Below, piece by piece: positions 1 through 10,914 of a stretch of 37,097 nt of DNA (the first letter of the stretch is position 1; the number at the start of each line of letters is the position of its first letter). The position numbers and the translations under genes were made by a program. The notes under the pieces are model-generated. The model saw only the letters and a list, made by a program, of their open reading frames with translations, was not told the origin of the DNA and did no database searches. The stretch is from Bacteroidales bacterium (lineage in GTDB: Bacteria; Bacteroidota; Bacteroidia; Bacteroidales; UBA932), in contig JAGAIM010000008.1 in NCBI GenBank assembly GCA_017626555.1, forward strand, positions 1 through 37,097. Direction: 5' to 3'.

Positions 1-91
<91 letters not shown>

Positions 92-100
92 TCTTATACG

Positions 101-137
101 AGTCCCTGACATCTGATGATGTCGGGGACTTTTCGTT
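101..137 (+). terminator. Rho-independent terminator of the rRNA operon
   Basis: A 13-bp stem (101-113 with 118-130, one G-T pair) closes a 4-base loop TGAT and is followed by a T-rich stretch. It begins about 10 bases after the 5S rRNA end, as expected for the end of an rRNA operon. Confidence 0.9.
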
Positions 138-186
138 TATGGCAGAATGTTTGAAATATCATTATCAGATATTTAAACGAACTGCT

Positions 187-633
187 ATGTTTTATAATTT
201 TCTTTTTCCCCAATCATTCAGAGGGAAGGGAGTTTCCCTTCTGATTCTTCTGATCCGAGTCGTTTTCGGTGTCTTGTTTATGATCCACGGTATTGATAAG
301 ATGGTGAATTTCAATACTTTGGTAGAAGGATATCCAAGTGTCCTTGGCTTTGGCAGTTATATGACCCTGATGGTGTCTATATTTTGCGAATTCTGTTGCT
401 CTCTTTTCCTGATCGCTGGTCTCCTTGACAGGATTATCACTATTCCTATGATTGTGGCGATGGGTGTTGCTTTTTTCGATATTCACGATGCTATCCTGCC
501 CGAAGGTGAACTTGCCCTGATTTATTTCATAGTCTTCATAATTCTATTCTTATTCGGTCCTGGAAGATATTCATTGGATTATATGATTGATATGAGGGTT
601 CAGAAGGATCGCAAGGATTTACATTATTCTTAA
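187..633 (+). CDS. DoxX family membrane protein
   Basis: A small integral membrane protein of about 148 residues with four predicted membrane segments. DoxX family features seen are an early LLIRVVFGVLFMIHGIDK segment with a central Gly-Ile-Asp-Lys, a middle pair of hydrophobic helices, and the family's closing GPGRYSLD motif. The open frame extends back to ATG 139, but that codon sits right after the T-run of the 5S terminator and would add a hydrophilic leader. ATG 187 gives a normal DoxX N-terminus and is preferred. The biochemical role of the family is poorly defined; some members are linked to quinone or thiol redox chemistry. It stands alone between the rRNA operon and the ATP synthase operon, which has its own promoter. 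No Shine-Dalgarno sequence is visible, as is usual in Bacteroidetes. Confidence 0.8.
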   Translation: MFYNFLFPQSFRGKGVSLLILLIRVVFGVLFMIHGIDKMVNFNTLVEGYPSVLGFGSYMTLMVSIFCEFCCSLFLIAGLLDRIITIPMIVAMGVAFFDIHDAILPEGELALIYFIVFIILFLFGPGRYSLDYMIDMRVQKDRKDLHYS

Positions 634-639
634 GTCTCT

Positions 640-670
640 TTTGTATTTTCTTTTAAAAATGATAACTTTG
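640..670 (+). promoter_or_regulatory. Bacteroidetes-type promoter of the ATP synthase operon
   Basis: A perfect -33 box TTTG (640-643) and a perfect -7 box TAACTTTG (663-670) are separated by 19 bases. This is the consensus layout for the primary sigma factor (SigABfr type) of Bacteroidetes. Transcription would start near 676-680, about 30 bases before the atpD start codon. Confidence 0.8.
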
Positions 671-705
671 AAATCTGCAGTTTGTCGCTGCGGATTTAAT
701 TTTGA

Positions 706-2226
<1,521 letters not shown>

Positions 2227-2230
2227 AAAT

Positions 2231-2485
2231 ATGTCAATCGGTTGTCACATATCATTGGCGGTACTTACTCCAGAGGCTACACTTCTTGAAAAGAATGTGA
2301 GCAAGGTATCTCTACCTGGTACTAAGGGGTGTTTTATGATTCTGAAGGATCACGCTCCGATAATTTCTTCACTGGATGAAGGGTATATCGTCTTTGAATC
2401 GGTGGATGGAGAGGAAAAGATATATATCAGATCAGGTTTCGTAGAAGCCTCGTATAATAAGGTAACAGTATGTGTTGAAGTATGA
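2231..2485 (+). CDS. atpC: F1Fo ATP synthase subunit epsilon (short form)
   Basis: Epsilon subunit of the central stalk, joining gamma to the c-ring. At 84 residues it covers only the N-terminal beta-sandwich (motifs LPGTKGCF, DHAPIISSL and the final GFVEASYNKVTVCVE). It lacks the C-terminal helical hairpin that lets longer epsilon subunits (130-140 residues) inhibit ATP hydrolysis. Short epsilon subunits are usual in Bacteroidetes, so this looks native and not broken. The stop codon overlaps the atpB start as ATGA, which indicates translational coupling. Confidence 0.95.
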   Translation: MSIGCHISLAVLTPEATLLEKNVSKVSLPGTKGCFMILKDHAPIISSLDEGYIVFESVDGEEKIYIRSGFVEASYNKVTVCVEV

Positions 2486-3561
2486 AGCCGATAAAAATCA
2501 TATTGTTTCTGATTGTACTGTTCTCTTGGTTCCATCCTCTTTATGCTGAGGATGTGTCAGGTCGTCAGTATGACGATATTGATGTCGGTGAAATACTTTT
2601 CGGTCACGTGGGTGATTCTTACGGATGGCATATAACCGAGTGGAATGGTCAGCATATATCAATACCTCTGCCCTGCATTGTCAGAAGCAGTTCGGGTTGG
2701 CATTGCTTTATGTCATCCAGACTTGAACACGGTCACACTTATGAAGGTCTTTATATTGCACAGGAGGGCAAGTACGAAGGAAAGATAGTGGAACATAGCC
2801 AGGATGGGACGGAAGTGCGTCCTTTTGACATATCTATAACAAAAAATGTGGCTTCCTTGATATTCACTGCAGTTCTTCTGATCATACTTGTGCTTCTCAC
2901 CGCCCGCTGGTACAGGAGGCACGATGCTTCTCAGGAGGGCGCACCCGGCGGTTTTGCGGGGCTGATGGAACTTATGATAATGATGGTGAACGATGAGATC
3001 ATCAAGCCTTCTGTGGGCGAGATGCATTATAGGAAGTATGCCCCTTATCTTCTTACGGCATTCTTCTTCATATTTCTGTGCAATCTTCTCGGTCTTGTGC
3101 CGTTCTTTCCAGGAGGTGCAAATGTGACGGGAAACATTGCTGTGACTATGATGATGGCTCTATTCACATTCATCGCTATTAATCTTTTCGCAGACAGGCA
3201 TTATTGGAAGGAAATATTATGGCCGGATGTACCGCTTTTCCTGAAATTTCCTATTCCGATAATGCAGACAATAGAGTTGTTCGGACTCATATCTAAGCCT
3301 TTCTCTTTGATGGTCAGACTTTTTGCAAATATAATGGCGGGGCATATGATGGTATTGGGTTTAGTGTCCGTTATTTTTGTGACCGTGAAACTGGGGCCAG
3401 TAATCAATGGCTCAATGACAGTGATAGCGATGCTTTTCGGTCTGGTGATCAACTGTCTGGAGTTGCTTGTAGCCTTTATTCAAGCATACGTTTTTACGAT
3501 GCTTTCGGCAGTGTTCATAGGGATGGCGCATCAGGGAGATGCCCATAAAGAAATATCATAA
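2482..3561 (+). CDS. atpB: F1Fo ATP synthase subunit a, with signal peptide and N-terminal extension
   Basis: Membrane stator subunit holding the proton half-channels. Residues 1-22 look like a cleavable signal peptide ending near YAED. Residues about 23-120 form a hydrophilic periplasmic extension absent from E. coli subunit a, followed by six or so membrane helices. The essential arginine is R279 in the motif SLMVRLFANIMAGH, and the C-terminal helix contains ELLVAFIQAYVFTML. The length of 359 residues and the extension are usual in Bacteroidetes. The start codon overlaps the atpC stop (ATGA). Subunit I (atpI/atpZ) is not found next to it. Confidence 0.96.
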   Translation: MKPIKIILFLIVLFSWFHPLYAEDVSGRQYDDIDVGEILFGHVGDSYGWHITEWNGQHISIPLPCIVRSSSGWHCFMSSRLEHGHTYEGLYIAQEGKYEGKIVEHSQDGTEVRPFDISITKNVASLIFTAVLLIILVLLTARWYRRHDASQEGAPGGFAGLMELMIMMVNDEIIKPSVGEMHYRKYAPYLLTAFFFIFLCNLLGLVPFFPGGANVTGNIAVTMMMALFTFIAINLFADRHYWKEILWPDVPLFLKFPIPIMQTIELFGLISKPFSLMVRLFANIMAGHMMVLGLVSVIFVTVKLGPVINGSMTVIAMLFGLVINCLELLVAFIQAYVFTMLSAVFIGMAHQGDAHKEIS

Positions 3562-3596
3562 TAAATACGTCAATCAACAAACTAAAAATTATAACT

Positions 3597-3848
3597 ATGT
3601 TACTTTCAGCAGTTTTACTACAAGCCTCAACGATAGCCTGGGGAGCCATCGCGGGAGCAATCGGAGCCGCAACAGCAGCACTTGCAGCGGCCTGGGGAAT
3701 CGGAAAGATCGGTCAGTCGGCTATGGAGTCCATCGCTCGTCAACCGGAAGCAGCAGGAAATATCCGTACTGCAATGCTTATTATCGGTGCTCTTGTAGAG
3801 GGTGCCTGCCTCTTTGCTATCCTTGTCTGTCTTCTTGCAGTTGTATAG
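3597..3848 (+). CDS. atpE: F1Fo ATP synthase subunit c (proton type)
   Basis: Proteolipid of the rotor ring, 83 residues, forming a helical hairpin. The polar loop is ARQPEA at 47-52 and the ion-binding carboxylate is E68 in GALVEGACLF. The residues that mark sodium-binding c subunits (Gln in helix 1 and Ser after the Glu) are not present: the helix 1 position is Ile and the residue after E68 is Gly. Proton coupling is therefore inferred. A lysine sits in helix 1 (GIGKIG), which I recall as common in Bacteroidetes. It lies 35 bases after atpB and 6 before atpF. Confidence 0.97.
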   Translation: MLLSAVLLQASTIAWGAIAGAIGAATAALAAAWGIGKIGQSAMESIARQPEAAGNIRTAMLIIGALVEGACLFAILVCLLAVV

Positions 3849-3854
3849 CGGCTT

Positions 3855-4370
3855 ATGAACCTGATGTTGCCTGACACCGGTCTCCTGTTTTGGATGACCA
3901 TAATATTTGCTATCGTATTCTTCATACTTGCCAAGTTCGGATTTCCTGTCATAACCGGTATGGTGGAGAAGCGTAACAAGCGTATTGAAGATGCACTCTC
4001 GGCAGCCCGTAAGGCTGAGGATGCTCTTGCACACCTTCGTCAGGAGCAGGAAAGGATTATGGATGAGACAAGGGCTGAACAGGCCCGTCTTCTCCAAGAA
4101 GCCGCATCAGAACGTGAGTCTATGATGGCAAAGTCAAGAGATGAGGCTCGTATTGAAGCAGCCTCCATCATTGCCGAAGCCAGACAAAGGATTCAGGAGG
4201 AAAAGGAATCGGCTTTGAGGGATGTCCGCAGGGAGGTGGCTATGATGTCTGTTTCCATAGCAGAGAAGATAGTCAGGAAGGATCTTGCGACGGAAAAAGG
4301 ACAGATGGAACTTATAGACAGGCTTGTTTCTGAAATTAAGGAACCAAACACTCCGGATGTTATGAATTGA
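3855..4370 (+). CDS. atpF: F1Fo ATP synthase subunit b
   Basis: Peripheral stalk subunit of 171 residues: one N-terminal membrane helix (about 9-27, after the family's LPDTGLLFW start), then a long charged coiled coil rich in Ala, Glu, Arg and Gln to about residue 155. It anchors subunit delta and the alpha/beta hexamer to subunit a. Only one b-type gene is present, so the stalk is probably a b2 homodimer. The gene is separated from atpH by a single base. Confidence 0.96.
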   Translation: MNLMLPDTGLLFWMTIIFAIVFFILAKFGFPVITGMVEKRNKRIEDALSAARKAEDALAHLRQEQERIMDETRAEQARLLQEAASERESMMAKSRDEARIEAASIIAEARQRIQEEKESALRDVRREVAMMSVSIAEKIVRKDLATEKGQMELIDRLVSEIKEPNTPDVMN

Positions 4371-4371
4371 T

Positions 4372-4926
4372 ATGAATTCAGGGATTATAGCATCGAGATA
4401 CGCTAAGGCGCTTCTTAAATATGTGCAGGAGACCGGTAATGGGGATAAGGTATATTCCCAGGCTGGTGTTCTTGTAATGCGTATGGAGGAGGTCCGTCAG
4501 TTGCGCGAATATGTTGAAGCGTACAGGGAAGTAGAGCCGGAAAGGAAATTCAGTCTGCTGGAGGCTGCACTGGGCGAATCAATGGCCGATGAATTGAGGA
4601 GATTTCTGACTTTGGTGATAGCACGCAGAAGAACGGAATACTTTCTTAGGATGCTGCATTCCTTTATTTTGCAATATCGTATCTCATTGAATATCAGAGT
4701 TGGTAGTCTGATTACAGCCTTGCCTGCAGAAGGGTTGAAGGAGAAACTGGAGGAATTTACCGGCAGCATAACCGGAGCCTCTGTGCATCTTGAAATGAAT
4801 GTGAATCCTGATATTATCGGAGGTTTTGTCTTTACGTTGGATGATGTGAGGATGGATGCCAGTGTCCGGACGCAGATCAGAAGGATCAGGAATCGTCTTG
4901 TAGAAAAGAACAATAGAATCGTATAG
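4372..4926 (+). CDS. atpH: F1Fo ATP synthase subunit delta (OSCP)
   Basis: Links the peripheral stalk to the top of F1. The 184 residues begin with the usual [13 protein letters not shown] motif of the N-terminal helical domain. The C-terminal part has the conserved pattern [22 protein letters not shown] and ends in an arginine-rich helix. It lies 1 base after atpF and 5 bases before atpA, inside the operon. Confidence 0.95.
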   Translation: MNSGIIASRYAKALLKYVQETGNGDKVYSQAGVLVMRMEEVRQLREYVEAYREVEPERKFSLLEAALGESMADELRRFLTLVIARRRTEYFLRMLHSFILQYRISLNIRVGSLITALPAEGLKEKLEEFTGSITGASVHLEMNVNPDIIGGFVFTLDDVRMDASVRTQIRRIRNRLVEKNNRIV

Positions 4927-4931
4927 GAATT

Positions 4932-6518
4932 ATGACAGATACAATAAGACCATCCGAAATATCGGAAGTGCTTCTCAGTCAGTTGAAGGAAATATCTTCC
5001 GACATCCGTATGGATGAAGTCGGGCAGGTACTTCAGGTCAGTGATGGAGTGGTGAGACTGCACGGATTGTCCAATGCCGAAGCAGGTGAACTTCTTGAAT
5101 TCGATGAAGGAATTATGGCCGTCGTTATGAATCTTGAGGAAGACAATGTCGGAGCGGTGCTCCTTGGGCCGACAGACAGGATCAAGGAGGGAATGTCGGC
5201 CAGACGTACAGGCAGAATAGCATCTGTGAATGTCGGTGAATCTATGCTGGGTCGTGTCGTGAATCCTTTGGGCGAGCCTCTGGATGGGAAAGGTGATATC
5301 GGAGGCGAACTCTATGAGATGCCTTTGGAAAGGAAGGCACCAGGTGTGATATTCCGTCAGCCTGTGACTGAACCTTTGCAGACAGGGCTGAAGGTGATAG
5401 ATGCGATGATTCCTATCGGACGAGGACAGCGTGAACTGATCATCGGCGACCGTCAGACTGGCAAGACGGCAATTGCCATAGACACCATCCTCAATCAGAG
5501 AGATGCATATCTGGCCGGGAAACCTGTATATTGCATTTATGTTGCCATAGGACAGAAGGGTTCCACGGTAGCATCGATAGTGAATACTCTCAAGGAAAAA
5601 GGTGCTATGGATTATACGATAGTTGTTGCTGCTACCGCCGCCGATCCTGCTGCACTTCAATATTATGCTCCATTTGCGGGTGCAGCCATCGGAGAGTATT
5701 TCCGAGATACAGGACGTCACGCTCTGGTGGTTTATGACGATCTGTCCAAACAGGCTGTCGCATATCGTGAAGTGTCTCTTATCCTTCGCCGTCCATCCGG
5801 CCGTGAGGCATATCCCGGAGATATATTCTATCTGCATTCCCGACTGCTCGAAAGAGCAGCGAAAATAATAGGTCAGCAGGAGGTCGCTGAGAAAATGAAT
5901 GATCTGCCGGTATCATTGCAAGGCAAGGTCAAGGCAGGAGGATCTTTGACAGCCCTTCCGATAATTGAAACTCAGGCAGGAGATGTCTCGGCCTATATTC
6001 CTACCAATGTCATATCCATCACAGACGGTCAGATCTTCCTTGAAACGGATCTGTTCAATCAGGGATTCCGTCCGGCAGTGAATGTGGGTATATCTGTATC
6101 CCGCGTGGGTGGAAGTGCCCAGATCAGGAGTATGAAGAAAGTGGCAGGAACGCTCAAGATAGATCAGGCTCAATACCGTGAACTTGAGTCTTTCTCCAAA
6201 TTCAGCAGCGATATGGATCCAGTTACGGCAATGGCTCTGGATAAGGGACGTAAGAACAATAAGTTGCTAGTTCAGCCACAATATGCACCAATGCCGGTTG
6301 GAGAGCAGATAGCGGTGCTCTATTGTGGTACTAAAGGGCTTCTGAAGGATCTGTCCCTTGATCAGATAGACGATTTTCAGACCACATTTCTCAGCAAGAT
6401 GAGGACTTTCCACTCGGAGGATGTCCTCAAACCGCTCTCGGAAGGCCGGGTTGATGAAATGATTACTGCAATTATAGAAAAAGAGGCATCTTCCATCACT
6501 AATGGAATGATGATGTAA
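4932..6518 (+). CDS. atpA: F1Fo ATP synthase subunit alpha
   Basis: Non-catalytic nucleotide-binding subunit alternating with beta in the F1 hexamer. The 528 residues contain the Walker A motif GDRQTGKT (172-179), the motif [15 protein letters not shown], and the family signature [18 protein letters not shown] with the arginine finger. The length is normal for Bacteroidetes (about 525-530). Long antisense frames over this gene are coding shadows. atpG follows 10 bases downstream. Confidence 0.98.
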   Translation: MTDTIRPSEISEVLLSQLKEISSDIRMDEVGQVLQVSDGVVRLHGLSNAEAGELLEFDEGIMAVVMNLEEDNVGAVLLGPTDRIKEGMSARRTGRIASVNVGESMLGRVVNPLGEPLDGKGDIGGELYEMPLERKAPGVIFRQPVTEPLQTGLKVIDAMIPIGRGQRELIIGDRQTGKTAIAIDTILNQRDAYLAGKPVYCIYVAIGQKGSTVASIVNTLKEKGAMDYTIVVAATAADPAALQYYAPFAGAAIGEYFRDTGRHALVVYDDLSKQAVAYREVSLILRRPSGREAYPGDIFYLHSRLLERAAKIIGQQEVAEKMNDLPVSLQGKVKAGGSLTALPIIETQAGDVSAYIPTNVISITDGQIFLETDLFNQGFRPAVNVGISVSRVGGSAQIRSMKKVAGTLKIDQAQYRELESFSKFSSDMDPVTAMALDKGRKNNKLLVQPQYAPMPVGEQIAVLYCGTKGLLKDLSLDQIDDFQTTFLSKMRTFHSEDVLKPLSEGRVDEMITAIIEKEASSITNGMMM

Positions 6519-6528
6519 ATACCTTACA

Positions 6529-7467
6529 ATGGCATCTTTAAAGGAAATAAAGACCAGGATAGGCTCTGTGAAGAACACGCTGAAGATCACTTCTGCAATG
6601 AAGATGGTCGCCTCGGCCAAACTTCACAAGGCTCAGACCGCCATTGGCAACAAACTTCCGTACGAACAGAAACTGCATCGTATCCTGGCCGGACTCCTTC
6701 AGTCGGATGAACTTCGCACGGCGCTTGTCAAGGAACTCGGCTTTGGAGAGAAAGGCAGCCGGGCACCTGTCGTCCTTCAGGATGTCGAAAAGGACGGGCT
6801 TCCTTCAATGCCTGATGTAAAGAGGGTCGCACTTGTCGGCTTTTCTTCCAACACTTCCCTCTGCGGTTCATTCAACGCCAATATAATAAAGAAATTCAAC
6901 GATACCGTAGTTCAACTTCATCTTCGCGGCTACTCAAAAGATGATATCGATGTATATACCGTCGGTAGAAAGGTATCTGAGGCAGCAAGAAGATCCGGCT
7001 TCATCCTCAAGGGTGATTATTCCGACCTCGCTGACAAGCCATCTTATGACCGGGCATCTGATCTGGCAGAAGTGCTCATAGACAGTTTTGCGCAAGGCGA
7101 AGTGGAGCAGGTCATATTCATATACAGCCATTTCGCATCTCCGGCGTCCCAGCCGGTAGTCCGGACAAACTATCTCCCTCTTGCTTTGAATGATTATTCT
7201 TCCGAAAACGGACCGATGGACTATATCCTCGAACCTGATCCTCTTTCACTGGTCAAGGACCTCCTGCCTAAAGTGCTTCTGCTGAAGATATATACGGTCG
7301 CTCTGGATGCAAACGCTGCAGAACACGCTGCCCGCACTCTCGCAATGCAGATAGCCTCCGACAATGCCAAGGATCTCATTACTGAACTGACTCTGGCCTA
7401 TAACAAAGGCCGACAGCAGGAAATTACAGCCGAAATCCTCGATCTGCTGGGCGGTACGTTGGCATAA
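6529..7467 (+). CDS. atpG: F1Fo ATP synthase subunit gamma
   Basis: Central rotor shaft, 312 residues. The N-terminal helix MASLKEIKTRIGSVKNTLKI, with TSAMKMVASAKL following, and the C-terminal helix ending ITAEILDLLGGTLA are the two coiled-coil strands that insert into the alpha/beta hexamer. The middle is a Rossmann-like domain with the conserved CGSFNANI segment. It is somewhat longer than the E. coli protein (287 residues), within the family range. It is the last gene of the operon and is followed 26 bases later by a 14-bp hairpin. Confidence 0.97.
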   Translation: MASLKEIKTRIGSVKNTLKITSAMKMVASAKLHKAQTAIGNKLPYEQKLHRILAGLLQSDELRTALVKELGFGEKGSRAPVVLQDVEKDGLPSMPDVKRVALVGFSSNTSLCGSFNANIIKKFNDTVVQLHLRGYSKDDIDVYTVGRKVSEAARRSGFILKGDYSDLADKPSYDRASDLAEVLIDSFAQGEVEQVIFIYSHFASPASQPVVRTNYLPLALNDYSSENGPMDYILEPDPLSLVKDLLPKVLLLKIYTVALDANAAEHAARTLAMQIASDNAKDLITELTLAYNKGRQQEITAEILDLLGGTLA

Positions 7468-7493
7468 AACCTTCTGATTATCAACTATATACA

Positions 7494-7529
7494 AATTATG
7501 CCTGCTGCAAATTTACAGCAGGCATAATT
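7494..7529. terminator. Hairpin terminator between atpG and the DUF1015 gene
   Basis: A perfect 14-bp stem (7494-7507 with 7516-7529) closes an 8-base loop. It lies between two convergent genes and is flanked by AT-rich sequence on both sides, so it can serve both strands. The inner stem (ATGCCTGCTG / CAGCAGGCAT) is identical to the hairpin at 13761-13788. Confidence 0.75.
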
Positions 7530-7570
7530 CGTAAGATTCTGAGTACCAGAATTTTATGTGTTACCGAAAA

Positions 7571-8809
7571 TTACGACAATTTATGTATCGCAAGACCGCT
7601 GCGGAGTTTAGGCTCGAACCAGGTGGTCTTAGGCGGCATAATGTTGCCCGAATCGGCGATATCGACAAGTTGCTGCATAGACACCGGATAAAGCGCGAAT
7701 GCAACCGCCATCTCTCCGTTATCGACTCTGCGTGAAAGTTCTCCGAGACCGCGGATACCGCCTACGAAATCGATGCGCTTGTCGGTACGGAGGTCCTTGA
7801 TGCCGAGAATCTTGTCGAGCACGAGGTTGGACAGGATAGTCACGTCAAGCACACCGATCGGGTCGTTATCGTCATAACGGCCTTCCTTTGCAACCAGCGA
7901 GTACCACTTTCCGCCGAGATACATAGAAAATTCGTGAAGTCTGCCTGGCTTATAGATTTCAGTTCCCTCTTCGCGAACCTCAAAATCCTCTGCCAGAGCA
8001 GCGACCAACTCTTCCTGTGTAAGTCCGTTTAGACCTTTTACCACGCGGTTATAGTCGATGATCTTAAGTTGGCTGTCCGGGAATACTACAGTCATAAACC
8101 AGTTGTATTCCTCCTCTCCGTTATGATTTGGATTCTGAGTCTTCTTCTCTGCTCCCACGAGGGCTGCAGCGGCTGTACGGTGGTGACCGTCAGCAACATA
8201 GAATGCAGGAATCTCTGCAAATATCTCCGTGATGCGGTCGATATCTGCCTGCTCGTCAATCACCCAGAAATGGTGACCGAATCCGTCAGCAGCAACGAAA
8301 TCATACTCAGGTTCTCCGACAATGTATTTGTTAACGATAGCGTCGATCTCGTCATTGTCCGGATAAGAGAAGAATACAGGCTCTATGTTGGCATCCTGAA
8401 TGCGGACGTGAATCATACGGTCTTCCTCCTTGTCCTTTCTGGTGAGTTCGTGCTTCTTGATCTTGCCTTCTGCATAATCGTCTGTATGTGCGCATACTAC
8501 AAGTCCGTACTGTGTGCGGCCTTCCATAGTCTGTGCATATACGTAATAGTATGGCTTCTCATCCTGTACAAGCCATCCTTTCTCCTGCCAATCCTTGAAG
8601 TTCTGAACAGCCCTGTCATACGCAGGCTGGCTGTGCTCGTCAATTATCGGATCAAAGTCGATTTCAGGCTTTGTGATGTGCAGAAGAGACTTTTCGCCTG
8701 CTTCGGCCTTGGCTTCCACTGAATTGAGGACGTCATACGGTCTTGCAGCTACTTCCTCTACGTACTGCTTTGGCGGGCGTATTGCCGCGAATGGTTTTAC
8801 TCGTACCAT
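7571..8809 (-). CDS. DUF1015 family protein, serine-operon associated
   Basis: A 412-residue soluble protein of the DUF1015 family (sometimes called SerC-like or HTH-associated), whose activity is not established. The family mark seen here is the ADGHHRTAAA motif near residues 202-211, a His-rich segment that could bind a metal or phosphate. The N-terminus (MVRVKPFAAIRPPKQYVEEVAARPYD, within the first 30 residues) is typical. In Bacteroidetes this gene commonly follows serC and serA, as it does here, so a link to serine or phosphoserine metabolism is inferred from context. A terminator-like hairpin at 8821-8854 separates it from serA, so it may be transcribed partly by read-through. Confidence 0.85.
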   Translation of the reverse strand: MVRVKPFAAIRPPKQYVEEVAARPYDVLNSVEAKAEAGEKSLLHITKPEIDFDPIIDEHSQPAYDRAVQNFKDWQEKGWLVQDEKPYYYVYAQTMEGRTQYGLVVCAHTDDYAEGKIKKHELTRKDKEEDRMIHVRIQDANIEPVFFSYPDNDEIDAIVNKYIVGEPEYDFVAADGFGHHFWVIDEQADIDRITEIFAEIPAFYVADGHHRTAAAALVGAEKKTQNPNHNGEEEYNWFMTVVFPDSQLKIIDYNRVVKGLNGLTQEELVAALAEDFEVREEGTEIYKPGRLHEFSMYLGGKWYSLVAKEGRYDDNDPIGVLDVTILSNLVLDKILGIKDLRTDKRIDFVGGIRGLGELSRRVDNGEMAVAFALYPVSMQQLVDIADSGNIMPPKTTWFEPKLRSGLAIHKLS

Positions 8810-8820
8810 AAAATAATTCT

Positions 8821-8854
8821 AAAAAGGTGTTTCAATATGCAGAAACACCTTTTT
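8821..8854. terminator. Hairpin with poly-A/poly-T arms between serA and the DUF1015 gene
   Basis: A 13-bp perfect stem (8821-8833 with 8842-8854) closes an 8-base loop. The arms start with five A and end with T residues, giving a U-run in either direction. It lies 14 bases after the serA stop codon (- strand) and 12 bases before the DUF1015 start, so it would end or attenuate the serC-serA transcript. Confidence 0.8.
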
Positions 8855-8867
8855 TATTAAAATATTA

Positions 8868-9779
8868 CTATTTGTTTACCTGGAACTTTGTGCAGCCTGT
8901 CGCAAAGTAATTCACGATCTGGCTTGCAGCCGCGAGACCTGCATTGATGTTTGCTTCTGCTGTCTCTGCTCCCTGCTTCTTAGGAGTAGCGAAAATCTGC
9001 TTTGCATACTTATCCTTAAGTTCTGCGTATGCAACAGGGGCAATGTCAGTCGCATATTTGAGGTCGGCTCTCTCTGCAAGGGCCTTGTCAAGGCCTTCTT
9101 CGCAGATGATTTCCTTGCGTGCTGTGTTGATAAGGCAGCCACCCTTAGGCATCTTCGACAGGAGGTCGTATCCGATCATCCCCTTGGTCTCCGGTGTTGC
9201 AGGAATATTGACTGATACGAAGTCTGACTTGCTGTAAAGTTCCTCGATGGTAGGAACAGTGTTCCATCCCTGATGCTTTTCAGCCGGCTGAGGTGCAAGA
9301 ACGATAACGTTCATTCCGAGGCCGACAGCCTTCTTTGCTACAAGTTGGCCAATATTTCCGAAGCCCTGGATACCGATGGTCTTGCCGCTGAGTTCGCATC
9401 CTGTGCCAGGAGTGAACTGATTACGTGACATATAGATCATAAGACCGACAGCGAGTTCTGCCACAGCATTGGAGTTCTGACCTGGAGTGTTCATAGCCAC
9501 GATGCCGCGCTCAGTGCAGGACGGAAGGTCTAGATTGTCATATCCTGCACCTGCACGAACTACGATCTTGAGTTGCTTCGCTGCTGCTACAACATCTGCT
9601 GTAACCTTGTCTGAACGTACTATGAGAGCGTCGGCGTCTGCTACGGCAGCAAGCAACTGCTCCTTCTCTGTATATTTCTCAAGTAGTGCGAGTTCGTGGC
9701 CTGCGCCTTCAACAATCCCGCGGATGCCGTTCACAGCCGCTGCTGCAAATGGCTTCTCTGTTGCTACCAATACTTTCAT
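8868..9779 (-). CDS. serA: D-3-phosphoglycerate dehydrogenase, short form with active-site lysine
   Basis: Oxidises 3-phosphoglycerate to 3-phosphohydroxypyruvate with NAD+, the first step of serine synthesis. The 303 residues include the NAD-binding GFGNIG motif (139-144) and the catalytic Arg221 in NTARKE. It lacks the ACT/regulatory C-terminal domain of E. coli SerA (410 residues). Where most 2-hydroxyacid dehydrogenases have a catalytic His (TPHxG), this protein reads TPKKQG, with K267/K268 instead. This matches the lysine class (type IIIK) described for the Entamoeba histolytica enzyme, which is believed to derive from bacteria of this group. It lies 3 bases downstream of serC on the same transcript. 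No serB is seen in the window. Confidence 0.93.
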   Translation of the reverse strand: MKVLVATEKPFAAAAVNGIRGIVEGAGHELALLEKYTEKEQLLAAVADADALIVRSDKVTADVVAAAKQLKIVVRAGAGYDNLDLPSCTERGIVAMNTPGQNSNAVAELAVGLMIYMSRNQFTPGTGCELSGKTIGIQGFGNIGQLVAKKAVGLGMNVIVLAPQPAEKHQGWNTVPTIEELYSKSDFVSVNIPATPETKGMIGYDLLSKMPKGGCLINTARKEIICEEGLDKALAERADLKYATDIAPVAYAELKDKYAKQIFATPKKQGAETAEANINAGLAAASQIVNYFATGCTKFQVNK

Positions 9780-9782
9780 AAC

Positions 9783-10856
9783 CTATTTCTTCGATGCTTC
9801 AAATTCCTTCATACAGTCAACGAGTGCCTGAACGCTTTCCTTAGGACAAGCGTTGTAAATCGATGCACGGAATCCGCCTACTGATCTATGACCCTTGATG
9901 CCGACCATACCGCGCTCCTTTGCAAATGCCATAAATTCGTCCTGAAGGCCCTCGTAGCCAGGTGCCATAACGAAGCATACGTTCATAAGCGAACGGTCTT
10001 CCTTTGCTGCTGTACCTACGAAGAGAGGGTTGCGGTCGATTTCATCATAAAGAAGGGCAGCCTTCTCCTGGTTCATCTTGTAAACAGCCTCTACACCTCC
10101 CATTTCCTTGACCCATTTGAGAGTCTCGTTCATCACGAAGATAGAGAATACAGGAGGAGTGTTGAACATTGAACCACCGTCGATATGTGTCTGGAGGTTA
10201 AGCATTGTAGGGATGTAGCGGCTCACCTTTCCGAGAAGGTCCTTTTTCACGATGAAGAAAGTCACACCTGCAGGACCTACGTTCTTCTGTGCACCACCGT
10301 AGATCATAGCATACTTGCTTACGTCAACAGGACGGCTCATTATGTCAGATGACATATCAGCGATGAGAGGAACAGGACAGTCTATATCCTCGTGAAGTTC
10401 GGTACCATAGATGGTATTGTTGGTTGTCACGTGGAAATAGTCGAGATCGGCAGGGATCTCGTAACCCTTTGGTATATAGTTGAATGTGGTTTCAGCAGAA
10501 GATGCTACAGCGTATGCGTTGCCAAGTCCCTTAGCCTCTTTCAGAGCCTTCTTGGCCCAAACTCCGGTCTCAAGATAGCCAGCCTTGTTTTCAAGGAAGT
10601 TCATTGCTACATAGAGGAAGCCGAGACTTGCTCCGCCACCGAGGAATACTACCTCGTGAGTATCCGGAATGTTGAGAAGTTCCTTCCAGAGAGCACGGCA
10701 TTCATCCATAACTGCATCCCACTCCTTCGATCTATGTGAAACGCAGATTACCGGCATACCTGTGCCTGCGAAATCCTTAAGAGCCTCGATTGCCTTGTCA
10801 ACAGCCTGCTGCGGCAGTACGCAAGGGCCTGCATTGAAGTTGTGTACCTTTTTCAT
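9783..10856 (-). CDS. serC: Phosphoserine aminotransferase
   Basis: Pyridoxal-phosphate enzyme converting 3-phosphohydroxypyruvate and glutamate to phosphoserine. It has 357 residues, starting with the family's [11 protein letters not shown]. The PLP-binding lysine is K191 in [12 protein letters not shown], the substrate-contact HRS is at 41-43, and the C-terminus has [16 protein letters not shown]. It is the first gene of serC-serA. A possible -7 box (TATCTTTA on the - strand, 10904-10897) lies about 40 bases upstream, overlapping the gap after pyrI. The enzyme may also act in pyridoxal phosphate synthesis, as in E. coli, but nothing here shows that. Confidence 0.96.
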   Translation of the reverse strand: MKKVHNFNAGPCVLPQQAVDKAIEALKDFAGTGMPVICVSHRSKEWDAVMDECRALWKELLNIPDTHEVVFLGGGASLGFLYVAMNFLENKAGYLETGVWAKKALKEAKGLGNAYAVASSAETTFNYIPKGYEIPADLDYFHVTTNNTIYGTELHEDIDCPVPLIADMSSDIMSRPVDVSKYAMIYGGAQKNVGPAGVTFFIVKKDLLGKVSRYIPTMLNLQTHIDGGSMFNTPPVFSIFVMNETLKWVKEMGGVEAVYKMNQEKAALLYDEIDRNPLFVGTAAKEDRSLMNVCFVMAPGYEGLQDEFMAFAKERGMVGIKGHRSVGGFRASIYNACPKESVQALVDCMKEFEASKK

Positions 10857-10914
10857 TGTCTTATGTGGTTGTTAAAAATTGTAATCAAAATCGCGTTAAA
10901 GATAATGATTTAAT

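Noticed and set aside
3539-3874. 111-codon frame overlapping atpE in another frame
   Set aside because: atpE is a textbook subunit c with the ARQPE loop and E68. The overlapping frame is Ser/Arg-rich and without family resemblance.
4497-5837. 446-codon open frame on the - strand opposite atpH and atpA
   Set aside because: The + strand carries unmistakable, complete ATP synthase genes. The antisense product resembles no known family and has shadow-type composition (rich in Ser, His, Cys, Arg).
8069-8722. 217-codon + strand frame with hydrophobic stretches opposite the DUF1015 gene
   Set aside because: The - strand DUF1015 protein has conserved motifs. The + strand frame lies wholly inside it and its hydrophobic look follows from the complement of acidic codons.
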